From Streptomyces sp. NBC_00670 (lineage in GTDB: Bacteria; Actinomycetota; Actinomycetes; Streptomycetales; Streptomycetaceae), in the NCBI RefSeq assembly GCF_036226765.1, contig NZ_CP109017.1, positions 2,185,501-2,249,500 on the forward strand: a DNA stretch of 64,000 nt, given 5' to 3'. Each line of letters starts with the position of its first letter. Positions within the stretch are counted from its first letter, which is position 1. The notes below the pieces were generated by a model, which saw only the letters and a list, made by a program, of their open reading frames with translations, made no database searches and was not told where the DNA came from. The position numbers and the translations under genes were made by a program. Positions 1 to 7,976 of this stretch are shown piece after piece.

Positions 1-827
1 CCGTGGACTGGCTGACGGACCACAAGAACAAGGACGGCGGCTGGGGTTACTCCCCCGGCGGCGCGAGCGACGCCAACTCGACGTCCGTCGTCATCGGCGC
101 GCTGACCGCCGCCGGGGAGAAGGACCTCGACGCCTCCTACGACGCCCTGCTCACCTTCTCCCTGCCCTGCGACGGCAAGGGCGAAGGCGCCTTCGCCTTC
201 CAGCCGGACAAGAAGGGCAGGCTCACCGCCAACGCGGACGCGACCGCCGCCGGTGTCCTCGGCGCGCTCGGCAGGGGCCTCGCCGCCCCGGCGGGCAAGA
301 AGGCGACCGCCCCCTGCTCCGACACCGGTGACCTCACGCCCGAGCAGGCCGCCGCCAACGGGGCCTCGTACCTCGCCGGGGCGATGGCGAAGGACGGCCA
401 CCTGATCTCCGCGCTGCCCGGCTCCGCCGATCAGCCCGACTTCGGCAACACCGCCGACGCCGTCGTCGCGCTCGCCGCGCAGGGCGGTGCGGCGCGGGCC
501 GCGAAGCCGCTCGCCTGGCTGGAGAAGAACTCCGCCGCCTGGGCGAAGCAGAACGGCCCCGCCGCCTACGCCCAGTTGGTCTTCGCCGCCCACGCCACCG
601 GCACCGACCCGCACGACTTCGGCGGCGAGGACCTCGTCTCGCTCCTCAACGCCACCGGCCCGGCCCCGCAGCACCAGGCGCGGGCGGAGGGGGCCAAGGA
701 CTCGGCCCAGCAGGGCGACGACAGTGACAGCTACGGCGTCTACTGGTTCGTCGGCGTCTGCCTCGTCGCCGGCATCGGCATGGGCTTCCTGCTCAGCGGC
801 CGCCGCAAGGCCGGGCAGCAGCCGTGA
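1..827 (+). CDS. Squalene-cyclase/prenyltransferase-like repeat protein, C-terminal anchor (5' partial)
   Basis: The reading frame is open from the left edge, so the true start lies outside the window and the first GTG at base 3 is only an internal codon. The visible 274 residues carry DGGWGY-type repeat motifs of the terpene cyclase/prenyltransferase alpha-alpha barrel fold. A single hydrophobic segment and a short RRK-rich tail at the C terminus suggest a protein anchored from outside the cell. The stop overlaps the start of the next gene by four bases (GTGA), so it is the upstream visible member of the ECF-transporter operon. Its role is not established; by context it may bind or present the transported ligand (inference). 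Confidence 0.8.
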   Translation, partial: VDWLTDHKNKDGGWGYSPGGASDANSTSVVIGALTAAGEKDLDASYDALLTFSLPCDGKGEGAFAFQPDKKGRLTANADATAAGVLGALGRGLAAPAGKKATAPCSDTGDLTPEQAAANGASYLAGAMAKDGHLISALPGSADQPDFGNTADAVVALAAQGGAARAAKPLAWLEKNSAAWAKQNGPAAYAQLVFAAHATGTDPHDFGGEDLVSLLNATGPAPQHQARAEGAKDSAQQGDDSDSYGVYWFVGVCLVAGIGMGFLLSGRRKAGQQP

Positions 828-1459
828 GCCGCCGCCGTCGCGCCGCCGTCCTGCTCCTGTCGGCGTTCCTGCTGCTCGCGGGCGCCGGGCAGGCGCGGGC
901 CGCCGGGTACCGCTACTGGTCCTTCTGGGAGCGCGACGGCGACCACTGGACGTACGCCACACAGGGCCCCTCCCTCGCCCGCCCCGCCGACGGGGACGTG
1001 CAGGGGTTCCGGTTCGCGGTGAGCGAGGACTCCGCCGACGCCACGCGGCCGCGCGGGGACGCCGGCTTCGCGGACATCTGCGCGAAGACGCCCGCGCGGG
1101 CGGGCGCGAAGCGGGTCGCCCTCGTCCTCGACTTCGGTACGGCGGCCGACGCGCCCTCCGGCGAGACGCCCCCGGCGCGGCGGGTGGCGTGCGCGCGGGT
1201 GGCACCGGACGCGACGACGGCCGAGGCGCTGGCGTCGGTGGCGGAGCCGTTGCGGTACGACACGAACGCGTTGCTGTGCGCGATCGCCGGTTATCCGCAG
1301 AAGGGGTGCGGGGAGCAGGTCGCGGCGAAGGGTGCGGGCTCGGACGCCGGCACGTCCGACGACGACGGAGGTGGCCCCTCCGTGGGCCTCCTGGCCGGGG
1401 GCGCGGCGATCGTCCTGCTGGCGGCGGCGGGGGTCTGGCAGGCCAGGCGTCGTGGGTGA
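824..1459 (+). CDS. SCO2322-like secreted, membrane-anchored protein
   Basis: This 211-residue protein has an N-terminal signal peptide (arginine-rich start, long Leu/Ala core, cleavage near AQA-RAA). A small extracellular domain with three to four cysteines follows, then a Gly/Asp-rich linker and one C-terminal transmembrane helix ending in RRRG. I recognise it as the SCO2322-type family that accompanies this ECF operon in streptomycetes. The GTG start at 824 overlaps the preceding stop, implying translational coupling. Biochemical function is unknown. Cell-surface location beside the ABC importer suggests a role in substrate capture (inference). Confidence 0.8.
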   Translation: MSRRRRAAVLLLSAFLLLAGAGQARAAGYRYWSFWERDGDHWTYATQGPSLARPADGDVQGFRFAVSEDSADATRPRGDAGFADICAKTPARAGAKRVALVLDFGTAADAPSGETPPARRVACARVAPDATTAEALASVAEPLRYDTNALLCAIAGYPQKGCGEQVAAKGAGSDAGTSDDDGGGPSVGLLAGGAAIVLLAAAGVWQARRRG

Positions 1460-1475
1460 GGGCGGTGATCGTGCC

Positions 1476-2561
1476 GTGCACCCCGGGGCCTGGTGGGTCT
1501 GGGCCCTTTCCCTCGGGACCGCCGCCACCCGTACCACCAATCCCCTCCTCCTCGCCCTTCTCCTCACCGTCACCGGCTACGTCGTGGCCACCCACCGCAC
1601 CCCCGCCCCCTGGTCCCGCTCCTACGCCGTCTTCCTGCGGCTCGGCCTCGCCGTACTGCTGCTGCGGCTCGCCTTCGCCGTCGTGCTCGGCTCGCCCATC
1701 CCCGGAACGCACACCCTCCTCACCCTCCCCGAGGTGCCGCTCCCGCACTGGGCGCAGGGCATCCGGCTGGGCGGCCGGGTCACCGTCGAGGGCGTGCTGT
1801 TCGCGCTGTACGACGGGCTGAAGCTGGCCACGCTGCTGGTGTGCGTCGGCGCCGCCAACGCCCTCGCCAACCCGGCCCGTCTGCTCAAGTCGCTGCCCGG
1901 CGCGCTGTACGAGACGGGCGTCGCCGTCGTCGTCGCGCTCACGTTCGCGCCGCACCTCATCGCGGACGCCCGGCGGCTGCGCGCGGCCCGCCGGCTGCGG
2001 GGCCGCCCGGACCGGGGGCTGCGCGGTCTGGCGCAGGTCGCGCTGCCGGTCCTGGAGGGCGCCCTGGAGCGGTCGGTCGCCCTGGCCGCCGCGATGGACG
2101 CGCGCGGCTACGGCCGTACCGCCGACGTACCCGCCCCGGTGCGCCGTACGACCGCCGCGCTCACCCTCGGCGGTCTGCTCGGCGTGTGCGCGGGCACGTA
2201 CGGGCTGCTCACCGCGGCGGGCGGCACGTACGGGCTGCCGGTGCTGCTGGCCGGGGCGGCCGCCGCGCTCGCGGGGCTGTGGCTGGGCGGCCGGCGTTCC
2301 CCGCGCACCCGCTACCGTCCGGACACCTGGACCCCGCGCGCCCTGCTGGTCGCGGGTTCCGGCGTCGCCGTCGCCGTGGCGCTCACGTGGGCCGCGTCCG
2401 CCGATCCGGCCGCCCTGCACCCCGGCGTGGTGCCGCTCGTCGCGCCCACGCTGCCGCTGTGGCCGGCGGCGGCCGTGCTCCTGGGCCTCCTTCCGGCCCT
2501 CGTCGCGCCCGCGCGGCCCCTCCCACCACCGCCGGAAACCGCCGAGGAGCAGCCGTCGTGA
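1476..2561 (+). CDS. ECF transporter transmembrane (T) component, CbiQ family
   Basis: A polytopic membrane protein of the CbiQ/EcfT family, the permease scaffold joining the S component to the ATPases. The DAAMDARGYGR stretch (about residue 210) matches the conserved A-R-G coupling helix that contacts the ATPase. Hydrophobic helices occur through residues 5-60, 130-160 and the C-terminal half. I chose GTG 1476 (protein starting VHPGAWWVW) because a GAGGGCGG purine run precedes it; GTG 1452 is an alternative. The stop overlaps the ATPase start by four bases. Substrate cannot be read from the sequence. Confidence 0.85.
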   Translation: MHPGAWWVWALSLGTAATRTTNPLLLALLLTVTGYVVATHRTPAPWSRSYAVFLRLGLAVLLLRLAFAVVLGSPIPGTHTLLTLPEVPLPHWAQGIRLGGRVTVEGVLFALYDGLKLATLLVCVGAANALANPARLLKSLPGALYETGVAVVVALTFAPHLIADARRLRAARRLRGRPDRGLRGLAQVALPVLEGALERSVALAAAMDARGYGRTADVPAPVRRTTAALTLGGLLGVCAGTYGLLTAAGGTYGLPVLLAGAAAALAGLWLGGRRSPRTRYRPDTWTPRALLVAGSGVAVAVALTWAASADPAALHPGVVPLVAPTLPLWPAAAVLLGLLPALVAPARPLPPPPETAEEQPS

Positions 2562-4243
2562 TCCGCTTCGAGAACGTCTCCGTGACGTACGACGGCACCG
2601 CCGAACCCACCGTGCGGGGCGTGGACTTCGAGGTCCCGGAGGGGGAACTCGTCCTCCTCGTCGGTCCGTCCGGCGTCGGCAAGTCGACCGTGCTCGGCGC
2701 GGTGAGCGGGCTCGTCCCGCACTTCACCGGCGGCACCCTGCGCGGCCGGGTCACGGTCGCCGGGCGCGACACCCGTACCCACAAGCCGCGCGAACTGGCC
2801 GACGTGGTCGGCACGGTGGGCCAGGACCCGCTCTCGCACTTCGTCACCGACACCGTCGAGGACGAACTCGCGTACGGCATGGAGTCGTTGGGCCTGGCCC
2901 CGGACGTGATGCGGCGGCGCGTCGAGGAGACCCTCGATCTGCTGGGCCTCGCCGGGCTGCGGAACCGTGCGATCGCGACGCTCTCCGGCGGCCAGCGGCA
3001 GCGGGTGGCGATCGGCTCCGTCCTCACCCCGCACCCGAAGGTGCTGGTCCTCGACGAGCCGACGTCCGCGCTGGACCCGGCCGCCGCCGAGGAGGTCCTC
3101 GCCGTCCTCCAGCGGCTGGTGCACGACCTCGGCACGACGGTGCTGCTGGCCGAGCACCGGCTGGAGCGGGTGGTGCAGTACGCCGACCAGGTCGTGCTGC
3201 TGCCGTCGCCGGGCGCCGCGCCGGTGCTCGGCAGCCCGGCGGAGGTGATGGCGGTGTCCCCGGTGTTCCCGCCGGTGGTGGACCTGGGCCGGCTGGCGGG
3301 CTGGTCCCCGCTTCCGCTCACCGTCCGGGACGCCCGGCGCCGGGCCGGCGCACTGCGCGAACGACTGGCCGACCGGGAACCCGCGCCCGAGGGCCCTGCG
3401 CACGCCCACGCGAAGCCCCCCGCTCCCCGGCCGCACTCCCCCGCCCGCCGGTTCCTGCGCCGACGCGCCCCCGAGGTGCCGTCCGCGGACGCCCCCGCCG
3501 CCGAGGTGCGCGGTCTCGCCGTACGCCGGGGCGGGGTGCGGGCGCTGCACCGCGTCGACCTCACCGTCGCGCCCGGCGAGACCGTGGCCCTGATGGGCCG
3601 CAACGGCGCCGGGAAGTCCACGCTCCTCAACACCCTGGTCGGGCTGGTGGAGCCGTCCGCCGGCGAGGTGCGCGTCGGCGGGGCGGTCCCGCACCGCACC
3701 GCGCCCCGCGACCTCGTGCGCCGGGTCGGCCTGGTCCCGCAGGAGCCGCGCGACCTGCTGTACGCCGACACGGTCGCCGCCGAGTGCGCCGCCGCCGACC
3801 AGGACGCCGGGGCCGCCTCCGGCACCTGCCGCGACCTGGTCTCCGAGCTGCTGCCCGGGGTCACCGACGACACCCACCCCCGTGACCTCTCCGAGGGGCA
3901 GCGGCTCGCGCTCGCGCTGGCCGTCGTGCTGACCGCCCGCCCGCCGCTGCTCCTGCTCGACGAGCCGACCCGGGGCCTGGACTACGCGGCCAAGGCCCGC
4001 CTGGTCACGGTGTTGCGGGGGCTGGCCGCCGAGGGGCACGCGAGCGTGCTGGCCACGCACGACGTGGAGCTCGCCGCCGAGCTGGCCCACCGGGTGGTGC
4101 TGCTGGCCGAGGGCGAGGTGATCGCCGACGGTCCGACGGCCGCCGTCGTCGTCTCCTCCCCCTCCTTCGCGCCCCAGGTCACCAAGATCCTCGCCCCGCG
4201 GCCGTGGCTCACGGTGACCCAGGTCCGGGAGGCCCTGCGATGA
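2558..4243 (+). CDS. Fused double ABC ATPase of ECF transporter (EcfA-EcfA')
   Basis: Two complete ABC domains lie in one 561-residue chain, doing the work of the usual EcfA1/EcfA2 pair. Domain 1 has Walker A GPSGVGKST (residues 36-44), signature LSGGQRQR (142-149) and Walker B LVLDEPTSALD (D166). A Pro/Arg-rich linker (about 260-310) leads to domain 2, with Walker A GRNGAGKST (347-355), a variant LSEGQ signature (about 445) and LLLDEPTRGLD. Start is the GTG at 2558 overlapping the T-component stop, and its own stop overlaps the next ATG, so the operon is tightly coupled. It powers import by ATP hydrolysis on the cytoplasmic side. Confidence 0.93.
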   Translation: MIRFENVSVTYDGTAEPTVRGVDFEVPEGELVLLVGPSGVGKSTVLGAVSGLVPHFTGGTLRGRVTVAGRDTRTHKPRELADVVGTVGQDPLSHFVTDTVEDELAYGMESLGLAPDVMRRRVEETLDLLGLAGLRNRAIATLSGGQRQRVAIGSVLTPHPKVLVLDEPTSALDPAAAEEVLAVLQRLVHDLGTTVLLAEHRLERVVQYADQVVLLPSPGAAPVLGSPAEVMAVSPVFPPVVDLGRLAGWSPLPLTVRDARRRAGALRERLADREPAPEGPAHAHAKPPAPRPHSPARRFLRRRAPEVPSADAPAAEVRGLAVRRGGVRALHRVDLTVAPGETVALMGRNGAGKSTLLNTLVGLVEPSAGEVRVGGAVPHRTAPRDLVRRVGLVPQEPRDLLYADTVAAECAAADQDAGAASGTCRDLVSELLPGVTDDTHPRDLSEGQRLALALAVVLTARPPLLLLDEPTRGLDYAAKARLVTVLRGLAAEGHASVLATHDVELAAELAHRVVLLAEGEVIADGPTAAVVVSSPSFAPQVTKILAPRPWLTVTQVREALR

Positions 4244-5217
4244 CCGCGCGCCCGACCCGCCGCCCCCGCGCAGTACGTCCCCGCGCCGTCCGCCTCGGCC
4301 CCCGTTCCGTGGCCGCGCTGGTGCTGGTCGGCGCGGTGGGCGTGGCCGCCTTCGGGTGGCCCTTCCTCGCGCCGCCCGAGTCGCAGCTCAGCGCCCACGC
4401 GCAGGACGCGCCCTGGCTGTTCGCGGGGCTGCTGGTGCTGCTGGTCGGGGTGGTGGCGGCGACGATCTCGGAGTCGGGGCTCGGCCCGAAGGCGGTCGCG
4501 ATGCTCGGCGTGCTGGCGGCGACCGGCGCGGCGCTGCGGCCGGTGGGCGCGGGCACGGCCGGGATCGAGCCGATGTTCTTCCTCATGGTGCTGAGCGGCC
4601 GGGTCCTCGGCCCGGGCTTCGGCTTCGTCCTGGGCTCGGTCACGATGTTCGCCTCCGCCCTGCTCACGGGCGGGGTGGGCCCCTGGATGCCGTTCCAGAT
4701 GCTGGCGATGGGCTGGTTCACGATGGGCGCGGGCCTGCTGCCGGCTCCGATGGGGGTCCCCCCTGCTCCTGGGGGTCCCCCCTGCTCGAACGAAGTTGAG
4801 AGCTTGGGGGAAGGGTCGAGAACTTGGGGGAGGTTGCGCGGCCGGGGCGAACTGGCGTTGCTCACCTTCTACGGCTTCCTGGCCGCCTTCGCCTACGGCA
4901 CGGTCATGAACCTGGCCGGCTGGCCGTTCATGGGCGGCCTCGCCTCCGGCATCGCCTTCGACCCGCACGCGGCGGTCCCGGCCAACCTGGCCCGTTTCGT
5001 CGCGTACTGCGTGGCCACGTCGCTCGGCTGGGACCTGGGCCGGGCCGTCGTCACCGCCGTCCTCACCCTCACCCTCGGCCCGGCGGTGCTGCGGGCGCTG
5101 CGCCGGGCCACCCGACGGGCCGCCTTCGAGACGCCGGTCACGTTCGAGGGCTCCGAAACGGCTCCGGAGGGTGAGACGGCGCACGCGCACCGTCACACCG
5201 AGACGGTTGAGCGGTGA
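4240..5217 (+). CDS. ECF transporter substrate-binding (S) component
   Basis: A 325-residue polytopic membrane protein placed last in the operon, where the substrate-specificity subunit belongs. Hydrophobic helices occur at residues 25-45, 60-75, 85-110 and 125-165, and again from 205 onward. Residues about 171-198 are not part of a normal S-component fold: they are the translation of an inserted GC-rich dispersed repeat (see repeat entry) read in frame between two membrane segments. ATG 4240 overlaps the ATPase stop. Substrate is unknown; S components of this family serve vitamins or metals. Whether the insertion harms transport cannot be judged from sequence. Confidence 0.82.
   Translation: MTARPTRRPRAVRPRAVRLGPRSVAALVLVGAVGVAAFGWPFLAPPESQLSAHAQDAPWLFAGLLVLLVGVVAATISESGLGPKAVAMLGVLAATGAALRPVGAGTAGIEPMFFLMVLSGRVLGPGFGFVLGSVTMFASALLTGGVGPWMPFQMLAMGWFTMGAGLLPAPMGVPPAPGGPPCSNEVESLGEGSRTWGRLRGRGELALLTFYGFLAAFAYGTVMNLAGWPFMGGLASGIAFDPHAAVPANLARFVAYCVATSLGWDLGRAVVTAVLTLTLGPAVLRALRRATRRAAFETPVTFEGSETAPEGETAHAHRHTETVER
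4750..4833. repeat. Dispersed palindromic Streptomyces repeat inserted inside a CDS
   Basis: Two GGGGGTCCCCC cores (about 4752 and 4770) are followed by a GAACGAAG...GAGAGCTTGGGGGAAGG arm and a second truncated arm ending CTTGGGGGAGG. A related copy lies at 16991-17034. The element can fold on itself and is of the short intergenic type common in streptomycetes, yet here it sits within the S-component gene and keeps the frame open. Confidence 0.75.
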
Positions 5218-5241
5218 AGCACCCCACATGACCCACGTCAC

Positions 5242-5260
5242 CTACGACCCGGCGTCGTAG
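5242..5260 (+). terminator. Hairpin after the ECF operon
   Basis: CTACGAC-ccggc-GTCGTAG forms a perfect 7-bp stem with a 5-base loop 25 bases after the S-component stop. There is no T tract, as is usual in high-GC genomes. Confidence 0.45.
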
Positions 5261-5523
5261 CCGATCGGGCGTGACGCGGACACTTCATTACAGGCGCCGA
5301 CCTGGGGTTTGAGAGCCAGGTCACAGGAGGGGCCGGTTCGCCGGATGCGACGACAACTAGTAAAAGGGGTGTTTGCGGATGATCCGTCCGGCCTGTTTCT
5401 CTGGAGCAGTCGTCAGGCGCTGCCGGGCCCACCGGCCCCGGCGCCCGGCACACATCCGCCCCACGCACCGCGTGGTCACCGTGTGCCGCCGACGGCCCCA
5501 CGTCCCCGAAGAAAAGGTTTCAC
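5261..5523. other. Gene-free leader region upstream of the transglycosylase-like gene
   Basis: With the hairpin just before it, this is a stretch of about 300 bases without a convincing gene. It holds an AT-richer patch (ACTAGTAAAAGG near 5357) and several G/C hairpins, and ends in a purine-rich ribosome-binding site at about 5508-5518. Streptomycete wall-lytic genes are often led by a c-di-AMP (ydaO) riboswitch. I looked for its conserved blocks and could not recognise them here. Confidence 0.4.
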
Positions 5524-5931
5524 GTGTCCGTCTCCCTGCTCCGCCGCATCGCTTCCCCGAAGAAGGCCCTCACCGGTGTCGCCCTGGCCGCCGCCACGGC
5601 CGGCATGGCGATGACCGCCGCTCCGGCGCACGCCTCGACGTCCTCCAGCGCGCAGGCGATCGCCCACCAGATGATCCCGGACGCCGCGCAGTACGCCGCG
5701 TTCAGCAACATCGTCTCGCACGAGAGCGGCTGGAACGTCTCCGCGACGAACGCCTCCTCCGGTGCGTACGGCCTGGTCCAGGCGCTGCCCGGCTCGAAGA
5801 TGGCCTCCGCGGGCCCCGACTGGAAGACCAACCCGGCCACGCAGATCAAGTGGGGCCTGGACTACATGAACTCCCGCTACGGCAGCCCCGTCGGCGCGTG
5901 GAACTTCTGGCAGACCCACCACTGGTACTAA
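5524..5931 (+). CDS. Secreted transglycosylase/lysozyme-like (SLT-type) protein
   Basis: A 135-residue secreted protein. Residues 1-38 are a signal peptide (RRIASPKK, then an Ala-rich core, cleavage after AHA). The mature part is a minimal soluble-lytic-transglycosylase/lysozyme-like domain: the SHESGWN motif supplies the probable catalytic Glu67 and is followed by NASSGAYGLVQALPG and the C-terminal YGSPVGAWNFWQTHHWY. It would cleave or bind peptidoglycan glycan strands outside the cell. GTG 5524 is chosen because GAAAAGG precedes it. It stands alone, with a strong terminator after it. Confidence 0.88.
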   Translation: MSVSLLRRIASPKKALTGVALAAATAGMAMTAAPAHASTSSSAQAIAHQMIPDAAQYAAFSNIVSHESGWNVSATNASSGAYGLVQALPGSKMASAGPDWKTNPATQIKWGLDYMNSRYGSPVGAWNFWQTHHWY

Positions 5932-5972
5932 GCCTTTTCCGCTCCGCGGAAGACGGCAGAACCACCTCAGCC

Positions 5973-6011
5973 GAAGGCGGCGGTCCCCCGATCCCCGGGA
6001 CCGCCGCCTTC
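5973..6011 (+). terminator. Strong terminator hairpin
   Basis: A perfect 15-bp inverted repeat (GAAGGCGGCGGTCCC and its complement) with a 9-base loop lies 42 bases after the transglycosylase-like gene. Confidence 0.8.
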
Positions 6012-6067
6012 GCCATGCGGCGCCTCATGGCTCGGGGGTGTGTGTTGTACGGCGCCTGCGGGTGCGT

Positions 6068-6225
6068 CGTGGCTGGTCGCGCAGTTCCCCGCGCCCCTTC
6101 AGGGGCGCGGGACTGTATTGTCTGCGCGAGCGACCACCCACCCATCCGCACGTCCGGGGTCAAAGGGGCAGCGCCCCTTGAGGACGGGAAGGGTAGGGGC
6201 GGCGGGGGCGAGGAAAATCCCCACA
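6068..6225. repeat. Composite GC-rich dispersed repeat (20-mer family plus GGAAGGGTAGGGG family)
   Basis: The 20-mer GCGCAGTTCCCCGCGCCCCT at 6079-6098 forms a hairpin with the following AGGGGCGCGGG. At 6182-6215 is a GGACGGGAAGGGTAGGGG...GGCGGGGGCGAG unit. Both recur in other gaps of this window. The second unit overlaps the 3' end of the minus-strand glycosyltransferase gene. Confidence 0.7.
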
Positions 6226-7824
6226 GTGCCCCGGCCGCGCGTACACCGTGACGCGAGCCCCCCACACCCCCGTACGCCCGCACACCACGAACCACCGCGC
6301 GAGCACCTCCCGCTTGACCACCTCCCGCCGGTCGGGGTCGAGCGGCTCGCCGGGCGGGTCGCTCAACGCGACGACCCGCTCAGCGGCGAGCAACCGGCGC
6401 CGCATCGCGCCGGCGGCCACCTCCGTCCCCCACAGCGTGCGCGACGCACGCGGGCTCTCGCCGAGCGCCAGATCATCCAGCCCCCCGTACACCGACGGCG
6501 CCCACAGCACCCACTCCCGCCGCCGCCCCGGCAGAAACACCACCGCATCCCCCGGCCGCGCGACCCGCGCCACCACCCCCGCGACGGCCACCACGTCGTC
6601 CTTCCGACTCTCCGGCGCCCGCACGAACACCGACCAGGGCACCAGCACCGCCAGAGCCACGGCCACCGCACCCGCCCGCCGCCACCTCGCCCACGCCACC
6701 CCCCGCTCCAGCACCACCCCCGCCGGCAACGCCAGCCCCTCCAGCCCGTACAGCACATACCGGTCCACGTAGTAAGGCCGCACCAGCGAGACGAGCAGCA
6801 GCGCCCCCGCCGGCACCACGAGCAACGGCACCGCACAGGCCGCCGGCACGACCCCCGAGCCCTCACCCCCACCCCGCCCGGCCCACCGCACGAGCAGTAC
6901 CCCCGCCCCCGCCACCAGCAGGAACCCCGCCCACACCTCGGGCCCCGGTCGCCCCAGCCACCCCAGCTGCTCCTCCGACTGCCCAAGGCTCACCAGCGCC
7001 AACGGCGACACCGCCACCACCACCGCCCCCGCCGCGAGCCCCCATCGCGCCCCCACCCATCCCGGCACCCGCAGCCACCGCAGGGTGACGCCATGGGCGA
7101 GCAGCGCCAGTACGGCGAACTCGTGCAGCCAGCAGGCGAGGGCGAGCGCGGCGCCGTACGCGCACCACCACCGCACGACGGCGGGCCGCGCCAGCGCACG
7201 CAGCAGGAAGTACCCGCCCCACGTGACGGCCGCGCAGACCAGGGCGTAGGAGCGGCCCTCCTGCGCGTACTGCTGGACGGCGGGCAGCACGGCGAACACC
7301 TCACCGGCGCACACGCCCGCGCGCCACCCGGCGAGCCGCGCGCCCGTCGCGCCCACCCCGGCGGCGGCCAGCGCGGCCCCGGCCACCGACGGCAGCCGGA
7401 GCGCGGCGAGCCCGCCGTCCCAGAGGGCGAAGACGGCGTGCATGAGGAGGTAGTACAGACCGTGCACGGCGTCGATGCGGCCGAGCAGCTCGCCGAGTTC
7501 GCCGAGCGGACGGTGGGCGACCTCGTAGGTGACCGCCTCGTCGCGCCACATGCTGTGCCGCCGGTCGAGTTCCCACAGCCCGGCCACCGTGGCGAGCAGG
7601 GCCGGTACGACGGCCGCGCCCCGCCGCACCACCCGCACCCGAACCGGCGCGAGCGCCCGCGCGGACGCCGGGGCGAGCGCCGGGGCGAGGCCCGGGCCGG
7701 GCGCCGGGGCGCGCGTCCCCTCGGCGGCCACGAGGACGGAGACGGAGGCCCCCGGAACACCGGAAGCGCGCGAGATGTCGGGGGGCGTGGTGATGGTCTC
7801 CTCCTGAGCTGCCTCGGGGCGCAC
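6160..7824 (-). CDS. GT39-like membrane glycosyltransferase
   Basis: A 554-residue integral membrane protein resembling lipid-linked mannosyltransferases of the PMT/ArnT (GT-C) superfamily. About ten hydrophobic helices are visible. The early lumenal motif DRRHSMWRDEAVTYEVAHRP (about residues 85-105) supplies the acidic D/E pair expected after helix 1. The N terminus is an Ala/Pro/Arg-rich cytoplasmic tail and the GTG start at 7824 is uncertain. The last 20 or so residues (GDFPRPRRPYPSRP...) are the translation of a dispersed intergenic repeat, so the original C terminus has been replaced or extended. Donor would be a polyprenyl-phosphate sugar (family knowledge); acceptor unknown. Confidence 0.85.
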   Translation of the reverse strand: MRPEAAQEETITTPPDISRASGVPGASVSVLVAAEGTRAPAPGPGLAPALAPASARALAPVRVRVVRRGAAVVPALLATVAGLWELDRRHSMWRDEAVTYEVAHRPLGELGELLGRIDAVHGLYYLLMHAVFALWDGGLAALRLPSVAGAALAAAGVGATGARLAGWRAGVCAGEVFAVLPAVQQYAQEGRSYALVCAAVTWGGYFLLRALARPAVVRWWCAYGAALALACWLHEFAVLALLAHGVTLRWLRVPGWVGARWGLAAGAVVVAVSPLALVSLGQSEEQLGWLGRPGPEVWAGFLLVAGAGVLLVRWAGRGGGEGSGVVPAACAVPLLVVPAGALLLVSLVRPYYVDRYVLYGLEGLALPAGVVLERGVAWARWRRAGAVAVALAVLVPWSVFVRAPESRKDDVVAVAGVVARVARPGDAVVFLPGRRREWVLWAPSVYGGLDDLALGESPRASRTLWGTEVAAGAMRRRLLAAERVVALSDPPGEPLDPDRREVVKREVLARWFVVCGRTGVWGARVTVYARPGHCGDFPRPRRPYPSRPQGALPL

Positions 7825-7976
7825 GGCCGCTGCCGCTGCCGCTGCTCAGGAGAACGGCAGATGCGCCCCCGGGCTTGACCGCCACCCGGCGGAGCGGCCC
7901 CGCGCATGGGGCGAGGAGAGAGAGGAAACCGCAGGTCGGACGCGGTGCGGACGGCCAGGACCGCCCGCGCCCCGCG

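Noticed and set aside
3..5. GTG at base 3 as the start of the first gene
   Set aside because: The frame is open to the left edge and the protein begins inside a repeat domain without a signal peptide, so this is an internal codon.
5261..5523. c-di-AMP (ydaO) riboswitch upstream of the transglycosylase-like gene
   Set aside because: Context is suggestive, but the conserved blocks could not be recognised; only generic hairpins are seen.
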